Below are positions 1-7,047 of a stretch of DNA of 7,794 nt, piece after piece. Source of the stretch: Acidobacteriota bacterium (GTDB lineage: Bacteria; Acidobacteriota; Terriglobia; Acidiferrales; UBA7541); assembly GCA_003224075.1 (NCBI GenBank), contig QHYF01000249.1, forward strand, positions 417 to 8,210, written 5' to 3'. Positions within the stretch are counted from its first letter, which is position 1. Every line of letters begins with the position of its first letter. The position numbers and the translations under genes were made by a program. The notes beneath the pieces were generated by a model. It saw only the letters and a list, made by a program, of their open reading frames with translations. It was not told the DNA's origin and ran no database searches.

Positions 1-149
1 AAACACAGATTTTTAATGTTGAATTCAAACGCAGACCCTGCTAAAAGCCAAAGCAGTTGGAGGGTCACGTCGCCGGGCTGTTCGAAAGCTTCTGGGGTGC
101 GGCCGGGCGATTGACCTTCTAGAAGCATCAGTGGGATCGAGAATCATGC

Positions 150-1940
150 GTGGGGGTGCGTATGCGATTGGCGAAGACGGCAGCAATTCTTTTTGTTCTG
201 TTGTCCGTGGCCGCTGCGGCAGGGCGCGCGCAAACAGCTTCGGGCGAAGTGAACGGGACGGTAACCGATAAGTCCGGGGGACTTGTGGCGGGTGCCACGG
301 TCAAGCTCACCAATCAGGCGACGAAGATCGAGGATTGGATCGCGACGAATTCCGCCGGGTACTTTGTCTTTATCAACGTCAAACCGGGATCGTATGTTTT
401 AGGCGCTGAAGCAAAAGGCTTCAAGACCACGCAAATCTCTCCTTTCGATGTAGGCGTCAATCAAACGGTCACGCAGACGATCAGGCTGGAAGTTGGGGCG
501 GTCAACGAACACGTCGTGGTAAATGCTGAAGCCGTGATGCTCGAGGGATCTTCGAGCGAATTGGGCACCGTGATTTCGGAAAGAGCTGTGAACGATCTGC
601 CACTGAACGGCAGGAACTTTAGGAGCATAGGTTGCTGCGAAGGGAATGTCGGGATTCCCGGGTCGGGCTTTTCCGACGCCTCTTTCCACGGGCAGCAGAA
701 CCGTTCGAAGCTCTATTTTTTTGACGGCATCATCAATACAAACATTCGTGGGCCCACGTACATCGTAATTCCCAACATCGATCTGATCCAGGAATTCAAG
801 GTCGTCGGGCACGACGCCAAGGCTGAATTCGGTGGCGCCACTGGCGGCGTAGTGGACATGGTGTCAGCGTCCGGAAGCAGCTCGTTCCATGGTTCCGCCT
901 TCGAATACGTGCGCAACGACGCTTTCGATGCGCGCAATAGTGTGACGGACTTTGACCCGGCTACCAGAACCCCCAAGATTTTTCCATTTCGGCAGAACCA
1001 GTTTGGAGCGACCTTTTCCGGTCATATCATCAAGAACAAGACTTTCTTTTCTGGCGGATACGACGGCTGGCGCTACTCCAAACCTTCGCTCAACCTCTCT
1101 TACGTGCCGACCGCAGCGGAAGTGAGCGGAGACTTCACACAGCAGCCATACTTCAGCGGGGCTCCTCACGCGCTCTATAACCCCTACACCGGTGCGAGCG
1201 GTGCGAACCGCACGAGGTTCATGTGCGACGCCTTCGGCAATCCCCTTCCGCCGGATATGACCCCGGGGCCAACCTTCGGAACTCAACCGAATGGCATCCC
1301 TTGCAACAAGATCCCGCAGGCTTTGATTTCAACGGAGATACAGCAGTTGTTCATGAATTATGCAGCGCAACCAAATTACTCTGTTGCGGGCGACCCCGGC
1401 CATAACTTCATCCAGACGAGATCTACGCCAAACAACTCCAACAGTTTTCAGGTGCGAATCGACCACCGCTTGAGCCGGAATGACAATCTGTTCTTCCGCT
1501 ACACCGAACAGCGCGTGTCGGTTATTAATCCCATTGGAGAAGTCGGATTCACGGAAGGCGGTTCAACCGGCAGGAACTATGGCGGAGGCTGGGTCCACAC
1601 CTTCCGGCACAATCTGATTCTTGATCTCCGCGCAGGGTATGCCGGACGGCCATCTGTAGATGCCGGTCAGCAGAACCAGCACCCGCTGGGACTCGCTCCC
1701 CTAAAGCAATACGGCTTCAAGGACATCGACAAGTTTTCGGGCATCCTCTTCAGACTCAATACCAACGCATGGATCGCCGGCGCCAGCAACGACTTCGGTC
1801 TTCGCGGAGCGGCACCCAGGGAAAACCCCAATTGGAGCGTTACACCGAACATCATTTGGCTCAAGGGCAGTCACAACATGAAGATGGGCGTGTGGCTCAT
1901 CAATTCCAAGCGGATACAGAAAAACATTTCAAAGATTTAA
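150..1940 (+). CDS. TonB-dependent receptor, N-terminal part of a frameshifted gene
   Basis: This is the front half of an outer-membrane receptor of the Oar/CarboxypepD_reg type, which takes up large or scarce substrates with TonB energy; the substrate is unknown. Seen: a signal peptide (hydrophobic residues 11-24, likely cleavage after GRA at 25-27), a carboxypeptidase-regulatory-like beta-sandwich at about 32-127 (GTVTDKSGGLVAGATV, then GYFVFINVKPGSY), and a plug domain at about 130-255 carrying LPLNGRNF (150-157), the hallmark of acidobacterial receptors, plus IDLIQEFKVV. Barrel strands begin near 280. The open frame begins at a GTG (150); an in-frame ATG at 162 starts just before the signal peptide's basic end (MRLAK), follows a G-rich stretch and may be the true start. 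The frame ends early at 1938-1940 with an out-of-family tail (NISKI) because of a frameshift near 1920; the barrel continues in another frame to 3885. Family assignment is firm; pseudogene status depends on the frameshift being real. Confidence 0.9.
   Translation: MGVRMRLAKTAAILFVLLSVAAAAGRAQTASGEVNGTVTDKSGGLVAGATVKLTNQATKIEDWIATNSAGYFVFINVKPGSYVLGAEAKGFKTTQISPFDVGVNQTVTQTIRLEVGAVNEHVVVNAEAVMLEGSSSELGTVISERAVNDLPLNGRNFRSIGCCEGNVGIPGSGFSDASFHGQQNRSKLYFFDGIINTNIRGPTYIVIPNIDLIQEFKVVGHDAKAEFGGATGGVVDMVSASGSSSFHGSAFEYVRNDAFDARNSVTDFDPATRTPKIFPFRQNQFGATFSGHIIKNKTFFSGGYDGWRYSKPSLNLSYVPTAAEVSGDFTQQPYFSGAPHALYNPYTGASGANRTRFMCDAFGNPLPPDMTPGPTFGTQPNGIPCNKIPQALISTEIQQLFMNYAAQPNYSVAGDPGHNFIQTRSTPNNSNSFQVRIDHRLSRNDNLFFRYTEQRVSVINPIGEVGFTEGGSTGRNYGGGWVHTFRHNLILDLRAGYAGRPSVDAGQQNQHPLGLAPLKQYGFKDIDKFSGILFRLNTNAWIAGASNDFGLRGAAPRENPNWSVTPNIIWLKGSHNMKMGVWLINSKRIQKNISKI
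1918..1930 (+). other. Frameshift site inside the TonB-dependent receptor
   Basis: Upstream the family-like reading frame runs through KMGVWLINSKRIQK; downstream it resumes as TFQRFNFGDG one base later. The change of frame falls in or just after a run of five A (1920-1924). Either one extra A, or loss of two bases from a CA repeat next to it, would explain it equally well. A programmed -1 slip would lead into the third frame, which reads arginine-rich nonsense and stops at 2131, so it does not rescue the protein; a +1 shift would be needed. A true mutation or a homopolymer sequencing error are the realistic options. Confidence 0.8.
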
Positions 1941-1989
1941 TTTTGGCGATGGGCAGACTGGGCTTTCGACCAGCAGCTCTAGTACCGGC

Positions 1990-3885
1990 GTGTCGCTCGC
2001 GTCGGCCCTATTGGGCTTGCCAAGCAGCGTGGGTGGTGAACTGCCGGTCGCGGGCTCGGGCCCGGTACAATACAAGTATGGGGCCTGGGCGGGGTATTTT
2101 CAGGATGAATGGAAGGTGCGACCGAGGCTGACCGTCAACTTTGGTTTGCGCTATGACTACCTGACGCAGCCGGAGACAATAGATGGACGGCTCTGGAACG
2201 CTATCGATCTCGCTCACCAGCAATGGATCATCGGGGCCGCAGCCATGCCTCCGCTCTGCAGCGTAGCCCAAAAAGCGCCGTGCATTCCCGACGGGGCGCC
2301 GCTTTTTACTCTTCAAACTACCCCTGCCTGTAACAACACGACCATTCCTTGTGATTTTACCAAGGACGCCCATTTCAACAACGTGGTCGTAGCAGGCAAG
2401 CCCTTTTTCTCGCCGCCGCCTGTAAAAGACAATTGGGGGCCGCGCGTCGGCATAGCGTGGCAGATCACTCCGAAGACTGTGGTCCGCGGCGGGTATGGGC
2501 TCTACTGGGATACACTTGCGGGCAGGGGGCAGGCCGCACAGAACGTTCTCGAAAAAGCGGTATGGCCGGACGCGCTGGCTCTTAACGGTGATTTCAATGG
2601 GAGCAATCTAAGCCCCGGCCAACTTAGAACGATCGACACGATTCAAGGAACCCTAGGAAATTCCTTGCCAGCGCCAACTCCGTGGACGTCGGGGAGTTTC
2701 TTCGTCGCGCCCACGTATCAGGATCCCTACTCGCAGCAGTGGAATATCGAGGTTCAGCGCGAGTTCACGCCAAATTTCATGTTCTCAGCCGCCTATGTAG
2801 GCAGCAAGAATGGGCGCCTCGATTACGAAGGGAACGCTAACGCGGCCCGCGTACCGTCACCGGCGGCGACCGATCCTGTTCAGACCACGGCGTTCGGAGT
2901 TACGACGTGCGGTCCGAGGCCAAACCCCGTTACTCCGGCTTGGACCGCGTGTCAGGCGGCCTACCTTGCCAGCGTAGACAGCTTCCGAGCCATGCCTTGG
3001 GCGACTGCGGGGATAACCTATGCGCAGAGCATCGGGTATTCCGACTACCACGCACTGGAGGCCAAGATGCAGCGGCGGTTTGCCAACGGTTTGGTCTCGC
3101 TGCTGTCCTATACCTTCGGGAAATCCACCGACACGAGCAGCGGTTATTTCAACGTCGAGAACGGCCCTCAAGGTGGTTCAAGCGTTCAAAACTATTTCGA
3201 CCTGAACTCGGCCCACGGTGTCTCTGGGTATGACATTACGCACTTTGTTTCTTGGGCCACAGTATACGAATTCCCAGCGGGACGTGGGAAAAGATGGCTC
3301 CGGGGCGGTCCGCTTTCCTGGATTCTGGGCAACTGGCAAGCGAATTACATCTTCCAGGCCCGGTCCGGCCAACCCTACGGCCTCGTTGTGCAGGGTGACG
3401 TGGCCAACCTCAAAGGCTCCGGTGGAATTGGAAGTAATGGCCCGAGCGACTATGCCCGGCCCAACTTGGTCGCCGATCCCTTTACACCTGGCCCTGTCCC
3501 CGCTAATCCTAACCCGAGGTGCCAGACAACCATCTCGCAGGGGGGGTTGGCCGCGGATCAGACCCACTCTGTGCGGACTTGGTTCAATCCCTGCGCCTTT
3601 GTGGCTCCGTCAGGAGCTTTTGGAAATCTGGGGAGAAATCCGTATCGAGGACCTGCCGTGTACAACATGGATTTTTCTATGTTCAAAAGCTTTCCCTTGG
3701 GCAAGGAGGGATGGAACCTCCAGCTTCGCTTTGAAGCTTTCAATGTTTTCAACATCCAGAATTTGGAGACGCCGGGAGTTGGAAGCGCGAATTCCATACG
3801 CGTTGGAAACGCGAGTATGGGAAAGATCACAGACCTAGCGCTTCAGCCGCGGCAATTGCAGTTTGGTTTGAGGCTTGTCTTCTAA
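1990..3885 (+). CDS. TonB-dependent receptor, C-terminal barrel part of the same frameshifted gene
   Basis: This is the remaining beta-barrel of the receptor that starts at 150. The first start codon in this frame is a GTG at 1990, but family-like sequence runs back in the same frame to about 1921 (TFQRFNFGDGQTGLS), so the GTG is not a real start; the piece has no signal peptide and could not be exported alone. Seen, numbered from 1990: YFQDEWKVRPRLTVNFGLRYDY at about 36-57 (barrel strand typical of Oar-like receptors), an extracellular-loop candidate with four cysteines (90, 98, 114, 121) that may form two disulfides, NWGPRVGIAW, DPYSQQWNIEVQREF, SYTFGKSTD, and a final strand RQLQFGLRLVF ending in Phe, the usual outer-membrane insertion signal. 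Joined to the first half by removing one base, the protein would be about 1,244 residues, a normal size for the class. Base usage does not differ visibly from the first half. Confidence 0.9.
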   Translation: MSLASALLGLPSSVGGELPVAGSGPVQYKYGAWAGYFQDEWKVRPRLTVNFGLRYDYLTQPETIDGRLWNAIDLAHQQWIIGAAAMPPLCSVAQKAPCIPDGAPLFTLQTTPACNNTTIPCDFTKDAHFNNVVVAGKPFFSPPPVKDNWGPRVGIAWQITPKTVVRGGYGLYWDTLAGRGQAAQNVLEKAVWPDALALNGDFNGSNLSPGQLRTIDTIQGTLGNSLPAPTPWTSGSFFVAPTYQDPYSQQWNIEVQREFTPNFMFSAAYVGSKNGRLDYEGNANAARVPSPAATDPVQTTAFGVTTCGPRPNPVTPAWTACQAAYLASVDSFRAMPWATAGITYAQSIGYSDYHALEAKMQRRFANGLVSLLSYTFGKSTDTSSGYFNVENGPQGGSSVQNYFDLNSAHGVSGYDITHFVSWATVYEFPAGRGKRWLRGGPLSWILGNWQANYIFQARSGQPYGLVVQGDVANLKGSGGIGSNGPSDYARPNLVADPFTPGPVPANPNPRCQTTISQGGLAADQTHSVRTWFNPCAFVAPSGAFGNLGRNPYRGPAVYNMDFSMFKSFPLGKEGWNLQLRFEAFNVFNIQNLETPGVGSANSIRVGNASMGKITDLALQPRQLQFGLRLVF

Positions 3886-3917
3886 AACGAACTCTGGTAT
3901 CGCAATTCTTCCTTGTC

Positions 3918-3947
3918 GCACGGCGGTGCTCACCCCCGCCGCCGTGC
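3918..3947 (+). terminator. GC-rich hairpin after the receptor gene, possible terminator
   Basis: An inverted repeat starts 32 bases after the receptor stop codon. GCACGGCGG (3918-3926) pairs perfectly with CCGCCGTGC (3939-3947); a G-T wobble and one more G-C pair extend the stem inward to about 11 pairs around an 8-base loop. No T-tract follows, so it is not a canonical intrinsic terminator. It could still stop or pause transcription, or protect the receptor mRNA, between the receptor and the fucosidase gene. The hairpin is seen; its function is inference. Confidence 0.35.
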
Positions 3948-3992
3948 CAGGTCCGCGAGCGGGCGATAATTCATTCGGAGTAGACTGAACCA

Positions 3993-5366
3993 ATGGACAA
4001 AGGCCGGACGTCACGCCGCGATTGGATGATCGGATCAGGTTCTGCCATGGCGGCGGCAGCACTGCCGTTTGGTGTTACGTGCTTCTCCCCAATCGATCAG
4101 CGCCTCCTCAGTCAGGCGACGGCCCAACCCCAGACGGCGCCTACCGCCGCCGACGCCGATCGTGCGCGCCGCATGAAGTGGTGGCACGAAGCCCGCTTTG
4201 GCATGTTCATTCACTGGGGGCTTTACAGTGTGCTTGGCCGTCATGAGTGGGTCATGGAGAATGAAGGCATACCGGTTTCCGAATACGCTCCGCTCGCAAA
4301 GCAATTCAAACCCAAGCCCTTTCCCGCCCGCGATTGGGCCAAGATCGCGCGCGGAACCGGCATGCGCTACATGGTGATGACCACCAAGCATCACGAAGGC
4401 TTTTGCCACTTCGATACCAAGACCACGGACTACTGTTCGCCAAAGCAAGGGCCGGGCCGCGATCTCGTGCGGGAGTACGTTGACGCTGCCCGAGCCGAAG
4501 GCATGCGCGTCGGTTTCTACTATTCGCTGATGGATTGGCATCATCCGGACGGCGCGCGATGCGCCACGGACGAAGCCGCGCGCAAACGCTTCGTTGAATA
4601 CATCCACACGCACATTCGCGAACTGCTCACCAACTACGGAAAGATTGATGTCCTCTGGTATGACGTCTCTTGGCCGCTCGACGCCGCCGGATGGGAGTCC
4701 GAGCGCATGAACAAGATGGTGTTCGACCTCCAGCCCGACATCATCGTCAACAACCGCAACAGGCTTCCGGGCGATTTTTCTACCCCTGAGCAGCAGATCA
4801 CCGCGGACAAAGAAGGACGAGCCTGGGAGTCCTGCATGACTCTCAATGACAGTTGGGGTTACCAGCGGGCCGATGATGACTGGAAAAGTCCGCGACGCGT
4901 CATTCAGAATCTGATTTCCTGCTCTCGGGACACGGGCAACTATCTGCTCAACATCGGGCCGCGCGCCGATGGCAGTGTGCCTGAGGAGTCCGTCCGCGTG
5001 CTGACGGAAGTCGGACAATGGATGCGCCGCAACGGAGACACCATCTACGGATCAGACCTCTGCCAGCCGCGCCGCTCAAATTACGCAAGCTTCACGCGCA
5101 AGGGCAACACGCTCTATACGCATGTCCATTTCTGGCCAGGCGATTCTGTGGTCGTAGCCGGCTTGCAGGCGCAGGTGAAGTCCGCCCGCTTCTTCGCCTC
5201 CGGTCAAAAAATAAACTTCCAGCAGGACCGCTTCCGCGTGTGGCTCACCGGCCTCCCAGCCGAGGCACCGGATCATCCGGTTACGACGATCGCCTTGGAA
5301 TGTGATTCCGAACCCACTCAGGACAACATCTTCGTCCGCAAGGAAAAGCCGCGCGAGGGAGCGTGA
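3993..5366 (+). CDS. GH29 alpha-L-fucosidase, Tat-exported
   Basis: This retaining exo-hydrolase releases L-fucose from the non-reducing ends of glycans. The leader has a twin-arginine motif (SRRDWM, R8-R9), a hydrophobic stretch and a possible cleavage site after ATA (42-44), so folded export to the periplasm or outside is likely. The TIM barrel spans about 56-350: FGMFIHWG (69-76), KHHEGF (132-137), WYD with the expected nucleophile D224, and TPEQ with the expected acid/base E266, assigned by comparison with the Thermotoga maritima enzyme (from memory, not an alignment run). WESCMTLNDSWGY and NYLLNIGPRADGSVP are also typical GH29 blocks. A small beta-sandwich at about 355-450 completes a normal 457-residue length. 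The ATG at 3993 is supported by CGGAG at 3976-3980, a rather long 12 bases upstream, and by the Tat motif right after it. The gene is intact, 107 bases after the receptor. Linkage preference cannot be read from sequence. Confidence 0.95.
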   Translation: MDKGRTSRRDWMIGSGSAMAAAALPFGVTCFSPIDQRLLSQATAQPQTAPTAADADRARRMKWWHEARFGMFIHWGLYSVLGRHEWVMENEGIPVSEYAPLAKQFKPKPFPARDWAKIARGTGMRYMVMTTKHHEGFCHFDTKTTDYCSPKQGPGRDLVREYVDAARAEGMRVGFYYSLMDWHHPDGARCATDEAARKRFVEYIHTHIRELLTNYGKIDVLWYDVSWPLDAAGWESERMNKMVFDLQPDIIVNNRNRLPGDFSTPEQQITADKEGRAWESCMTLNDSWGYQRADDDWKSPRRVIQNLISCSRDTGNYLLNIGPRADGSVPEESVRVLTEVGQWMRRNGDTIYGSDLCQPRRSNYASFTRKGNTLYTHVHFWPGDSVVVAGLQAQVKSARFFASGQKINFQQDRFRVWLTGLPAEAPDHPVTTIALECDSEPTQDNIFVRKEKPREGA

Positions 5367-5430
5367 ACCCACGCGACTGTCCAGAAATATGCCTAGGAAC
5401 CCGGCCGAGAGATAAACACATACAGAAAAA

Positions 5431-5724
5431 AGGGACGAAACGCTTGTCTTGCCTGGCTCCGAGATCGGTGAGTTCGCCGCCTACGCCCGGCGCAAAGGCG
5501 ACACTTGGTTTTTGACCGTTATGTGCGGCCCGCAGGCAAAAACGATACGCGTGCCTCTCTCATTTCTGGGCGATGGCCAGTACAAAGCAGTGTTGGTTCG
5601 TGACAAGGCTGGCGACGACGCGGCCGTAGAAATCGAGCACGTGACTCATCAACGCAGCGATACGCTTACCATGGAGCTGCGAGCAGGGGGCGGTTTCCTC
5701 GGGCGTTTTTCGCGGCCGCAATGA
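5431..5724 (+). pseudogene. C-terminal remnant of a GH97-type glycosidase
   Basis: Only the end of a protein is present. The frame, open from 5416 to the stop at 5722-5724, reads RDETLVLPGSEIGEF, then ARRKGDTWFLTVMCG, VPLSFLGDGQYKAVLVRD and finally ELRAGGGFLGRFS. This order matches the C-terminal beta-sandwich of GH97 alpha-glucosidases/alpha-galactosidases: the WDET-type entry, ARRKG-DWF strand, PLSFLG-G-Y, and closing GGGF. Full-length GH97 proteins are usually about 600-700 residues; here the N-terminal super-sandwich and catalytic barrel are absent, and only 64 bases separate the fucosidase stop from the first family-like codon. There is no ATG; a TTG at 5449 with AAGGGA upstream could start a 91-residue peptide, but that would have no active site or signal peptide. 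I infer an old deletion with a breakpoint near 5400-5431, where the sequence turns A-rich. The family call rests on remembered motifs. Confidence 0.72.
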
Positions 5725-5733
5725 CGCCGCGAA
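5709..5733. repeat. Perfect 8-base inverted repeat across the stop of the GH97 remnant
   Basis: TTCGCGGC (5709-5716) and GCCGCGAA (5726-5733) are exact reverse complements around a 9-base loop that contains the TGA stop. A T-run lies before, not after, the stem on the + strand, so it is not a standard intrinsic terminator in that direction, and on the minus strand it would be followed by A. In a GC-rich sequence it may be chance or a weak mRNA 3'-end structure. Confidence 0.3.
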
Positions 5734-5931
5734 GCTCGGCTACACTTGAGAGCCACGATACGCAAAGCAGTTTCTAATCTCTGCCGCCTGACAACTCTCA
5801 CGCTTCGAAAGGGAAGGGGAACTCCGGCAGAACCGTGTCGCAATCGGGGGCTCCCTGCATGGCGGAAAACTGCGGAATAGATTGAAGCTGCAGAATGTCG
5901 AACGAATGAACCGCGAAGAGATCCAGCGAAC
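5725..5931. other. Intergenic stretch before the LamG-VanZ gene
   Basis: I see no convincing coding frame, RNA gene or intrinsic terminator in these 207 bases, apart from the arm of the small inverted repeat at its left edge. The promoter of the LamG-VanZ gene should lie here, but no clear -35/-10 pair stands out. The only site I can support is the ribosome-binding-like GAAGAG at 5915-5920. Confidence 0.4.
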
Positions 5932-7047
5932 ATGGCAGCAAAAGGGCTTGGGCGCGATTTGTGTTGTGTATCCGTTTTATGCGCCATTTTGGCGGTGGCG
6001 CTTTGGCCTTTCAATCCGTACCCCAAGAATCGCGTTACTTGGTTGAACGATGAGAATGGCATAAGCTTCGGTGGGCGCGGAGTCATCCTGAGTTCTGGCA
6101 CATTTGAGTTACCGGGCCCGGAAGGGATAACGAGCGCTAGCCTGGAACTATGGCTGGAACCCGCGGCGGATAATGACTCGACCAACGTACTGGCATTCTC
6201 GTCCCCAGAGAGTCCAGTGCAATTCAGGCTTCGGCAATCTTTCGATAGTTGGCTCTTCCTACATCAGATTTTGGATCGGGACCACCACTTCCGAACGGCA
6301 GGACTCTGGATTGAACATACCGCCCATGCAAAAAAACAGAGATTCATCACCATTACTTCAGGTCCGCAAGGCACGACAGTGTACTTGGATGGTGTCGCTG
6401 TCAAGACATCTCCCAGCTTCAGACTTGCGAGTAAAGATCTCTCGGGGCAGCTCATCCTGGGCAGTTCTCCAGTGCGCTACGATACCTGGTTTGGAAAGTT
6501 GCGGGGACTTGCTCTTTTCCACCACGAGCTCACTGCCTCTCAAGTCGCGGGCCACTGCCAAGCCTGGACCGACGGCCAATTCGAGGTAATCAGGCACGAT
6601 CACCCAGTTGCGCTCTTTCCCTTTAATGAGCGAGCCGGAAAGATTGTGCACAACGAAGTCACTTCCGGGCCGCACCTCAACATTCCAGAAAGTTATGATG
6701 TTCCCTACAAGCCATTCTTGGAGGTTCCATGGAAGGAGTTCTACCCCAATCGGGCTTACCTTCAAGATGTCCTCATCAACATCGTCGGCTTCATTCCCTT
6801 CGGGTTCTTCTTTTGCGCCGCTCATGCGAGGGGTCGGCCTGCCTGGAAAGCAGTTATTGTCACGACTGTTTTGGGCGCAACAGTTAGCCTTGCCATCGAA
6901 ATCCTGCAAGCGTACCTGCCAGCAAGAAATTCCGGTATGACCGATCTTTTCACGAATACGCTTGGGACTGGAGTTGGAGCGATGCTGTACGGTCGGAAAG
7001 CACTTCGGGCGCTGCTGGCCGAATGTGGGCTCCAAAGGAGCTCGTGA
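5932..7047 (+). CDS. Membrane protein with LamG-like and VanZ-like domains
   Basis: The predicted protein has 371 residues. An N-terminal hydrophobic segment (about 10-26) is followed by a long extracytoplasmic region (about 42-210) with the look of a LamG/concanavalin A-like jellyroll: SASLELWLEP, FITITSGPQGTTVYLDGVAV, LILGSSP and FGKLRGLALFHHELTASQV. From about 275 comes a VanZ-like module with three hydrophobic segments (about 280-296, 305-325, 340-356) and the family's spaced polar residues E323, Q326, R332, D338, N342, G345 and G349. VanZ-like proteins are membrane proteins of uncertain biochemistry; VanZ itself gives low-level teicoplanin resistance, but that role should not be assumed here. 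The LamG part suggests recognition of a sugar or surface polymer. The ATG at 5932 is supported by GAAGAG 11 bases upstream. The gene seems transcribed alone, about 200 bases after the GH97 relic. Its 3' end lies 12 bases from the transposase stop, so its last residues may be altered by the insertion. Confidence 0.85.
   Translation: MAAKGLGRDLCCVSVLCAILAVALWPFNPYPKNRVTWLNDENGISFGGRGVILSSGTFELPGPEGITSASLELWLEPAADNDSTNVLAFSSPESPVQFRLRQSFDSWLFLHQILDRDHHFRTAGLWIEHTAHAKKQRFITITSGPQGTTVYLDGVAVKTSPSFRLASKDLSGQLILGSSPVRYDTWFGKLRGLALFHHELTASQVAGHCQAWTDGQFEVIRHDHPVALFPFNERAGKIVHNEVTSGPHLNIPESYDVPYKPFLEVPWKEFYPNRAYLQDVLINIVGFIPFGFFFCAAHARGRPAWKAVIVTTVLGATVSLAIEILQAYLPARNSGMTDLFTNTLGTGVGAMLYGRKALRALLAECGLQRSS

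Noticed and set aside
1..149. Possible gene end or promoter upstream of the receptor
   Set aside because: Short open frames run from the window edge to stops at 42-44 and 112-114, and another ends at 120-122, but none is recognisable. TTGAAT at 19-24 and TTGACC at 111-116 resemble -35 boxes, yet neither has a good -10 box at the right spacing. A 10-base palindrome at 116-125 is too short to call an operator.
1769..2131. Third-frame open reading frame across the receptor frameshift, considered as a programmed -1 product
   Set aside because: The A-run has only five A, one short of the A AAA AAC slippery heptamer, and the frame entered by a -1 slip encodes arginine-rich, non-family sequence.
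4035..5018. Long minus-strand open frame (327 codons) opposite the fucosidase
   Set aside because: It lies entirely inside the GH29 gene, which has clear catalytic motifs. The antisense translation shows no recognisable domain, as expected for a shadow frame in GC-rich DNA.
5416..5724. GH97 tail as a readthrough extension of the fucosidase
   Set aside because: The fucosidase ends at 5366 with a complete C-terminal domain in another frame, and an in-frame stop at 5413-5415 precedes the tail, so the two cannot form one protein.
5649..6185. Minus-strand open frame (178 codons) across the gap before the LamG-VanZ gene
   Set aside because: The translation is rich in Arg, Ser and Pro with no motif, and it overlaps the GH97 tail and the start of the LamG-VanZ gene, both better supported on the + strand.
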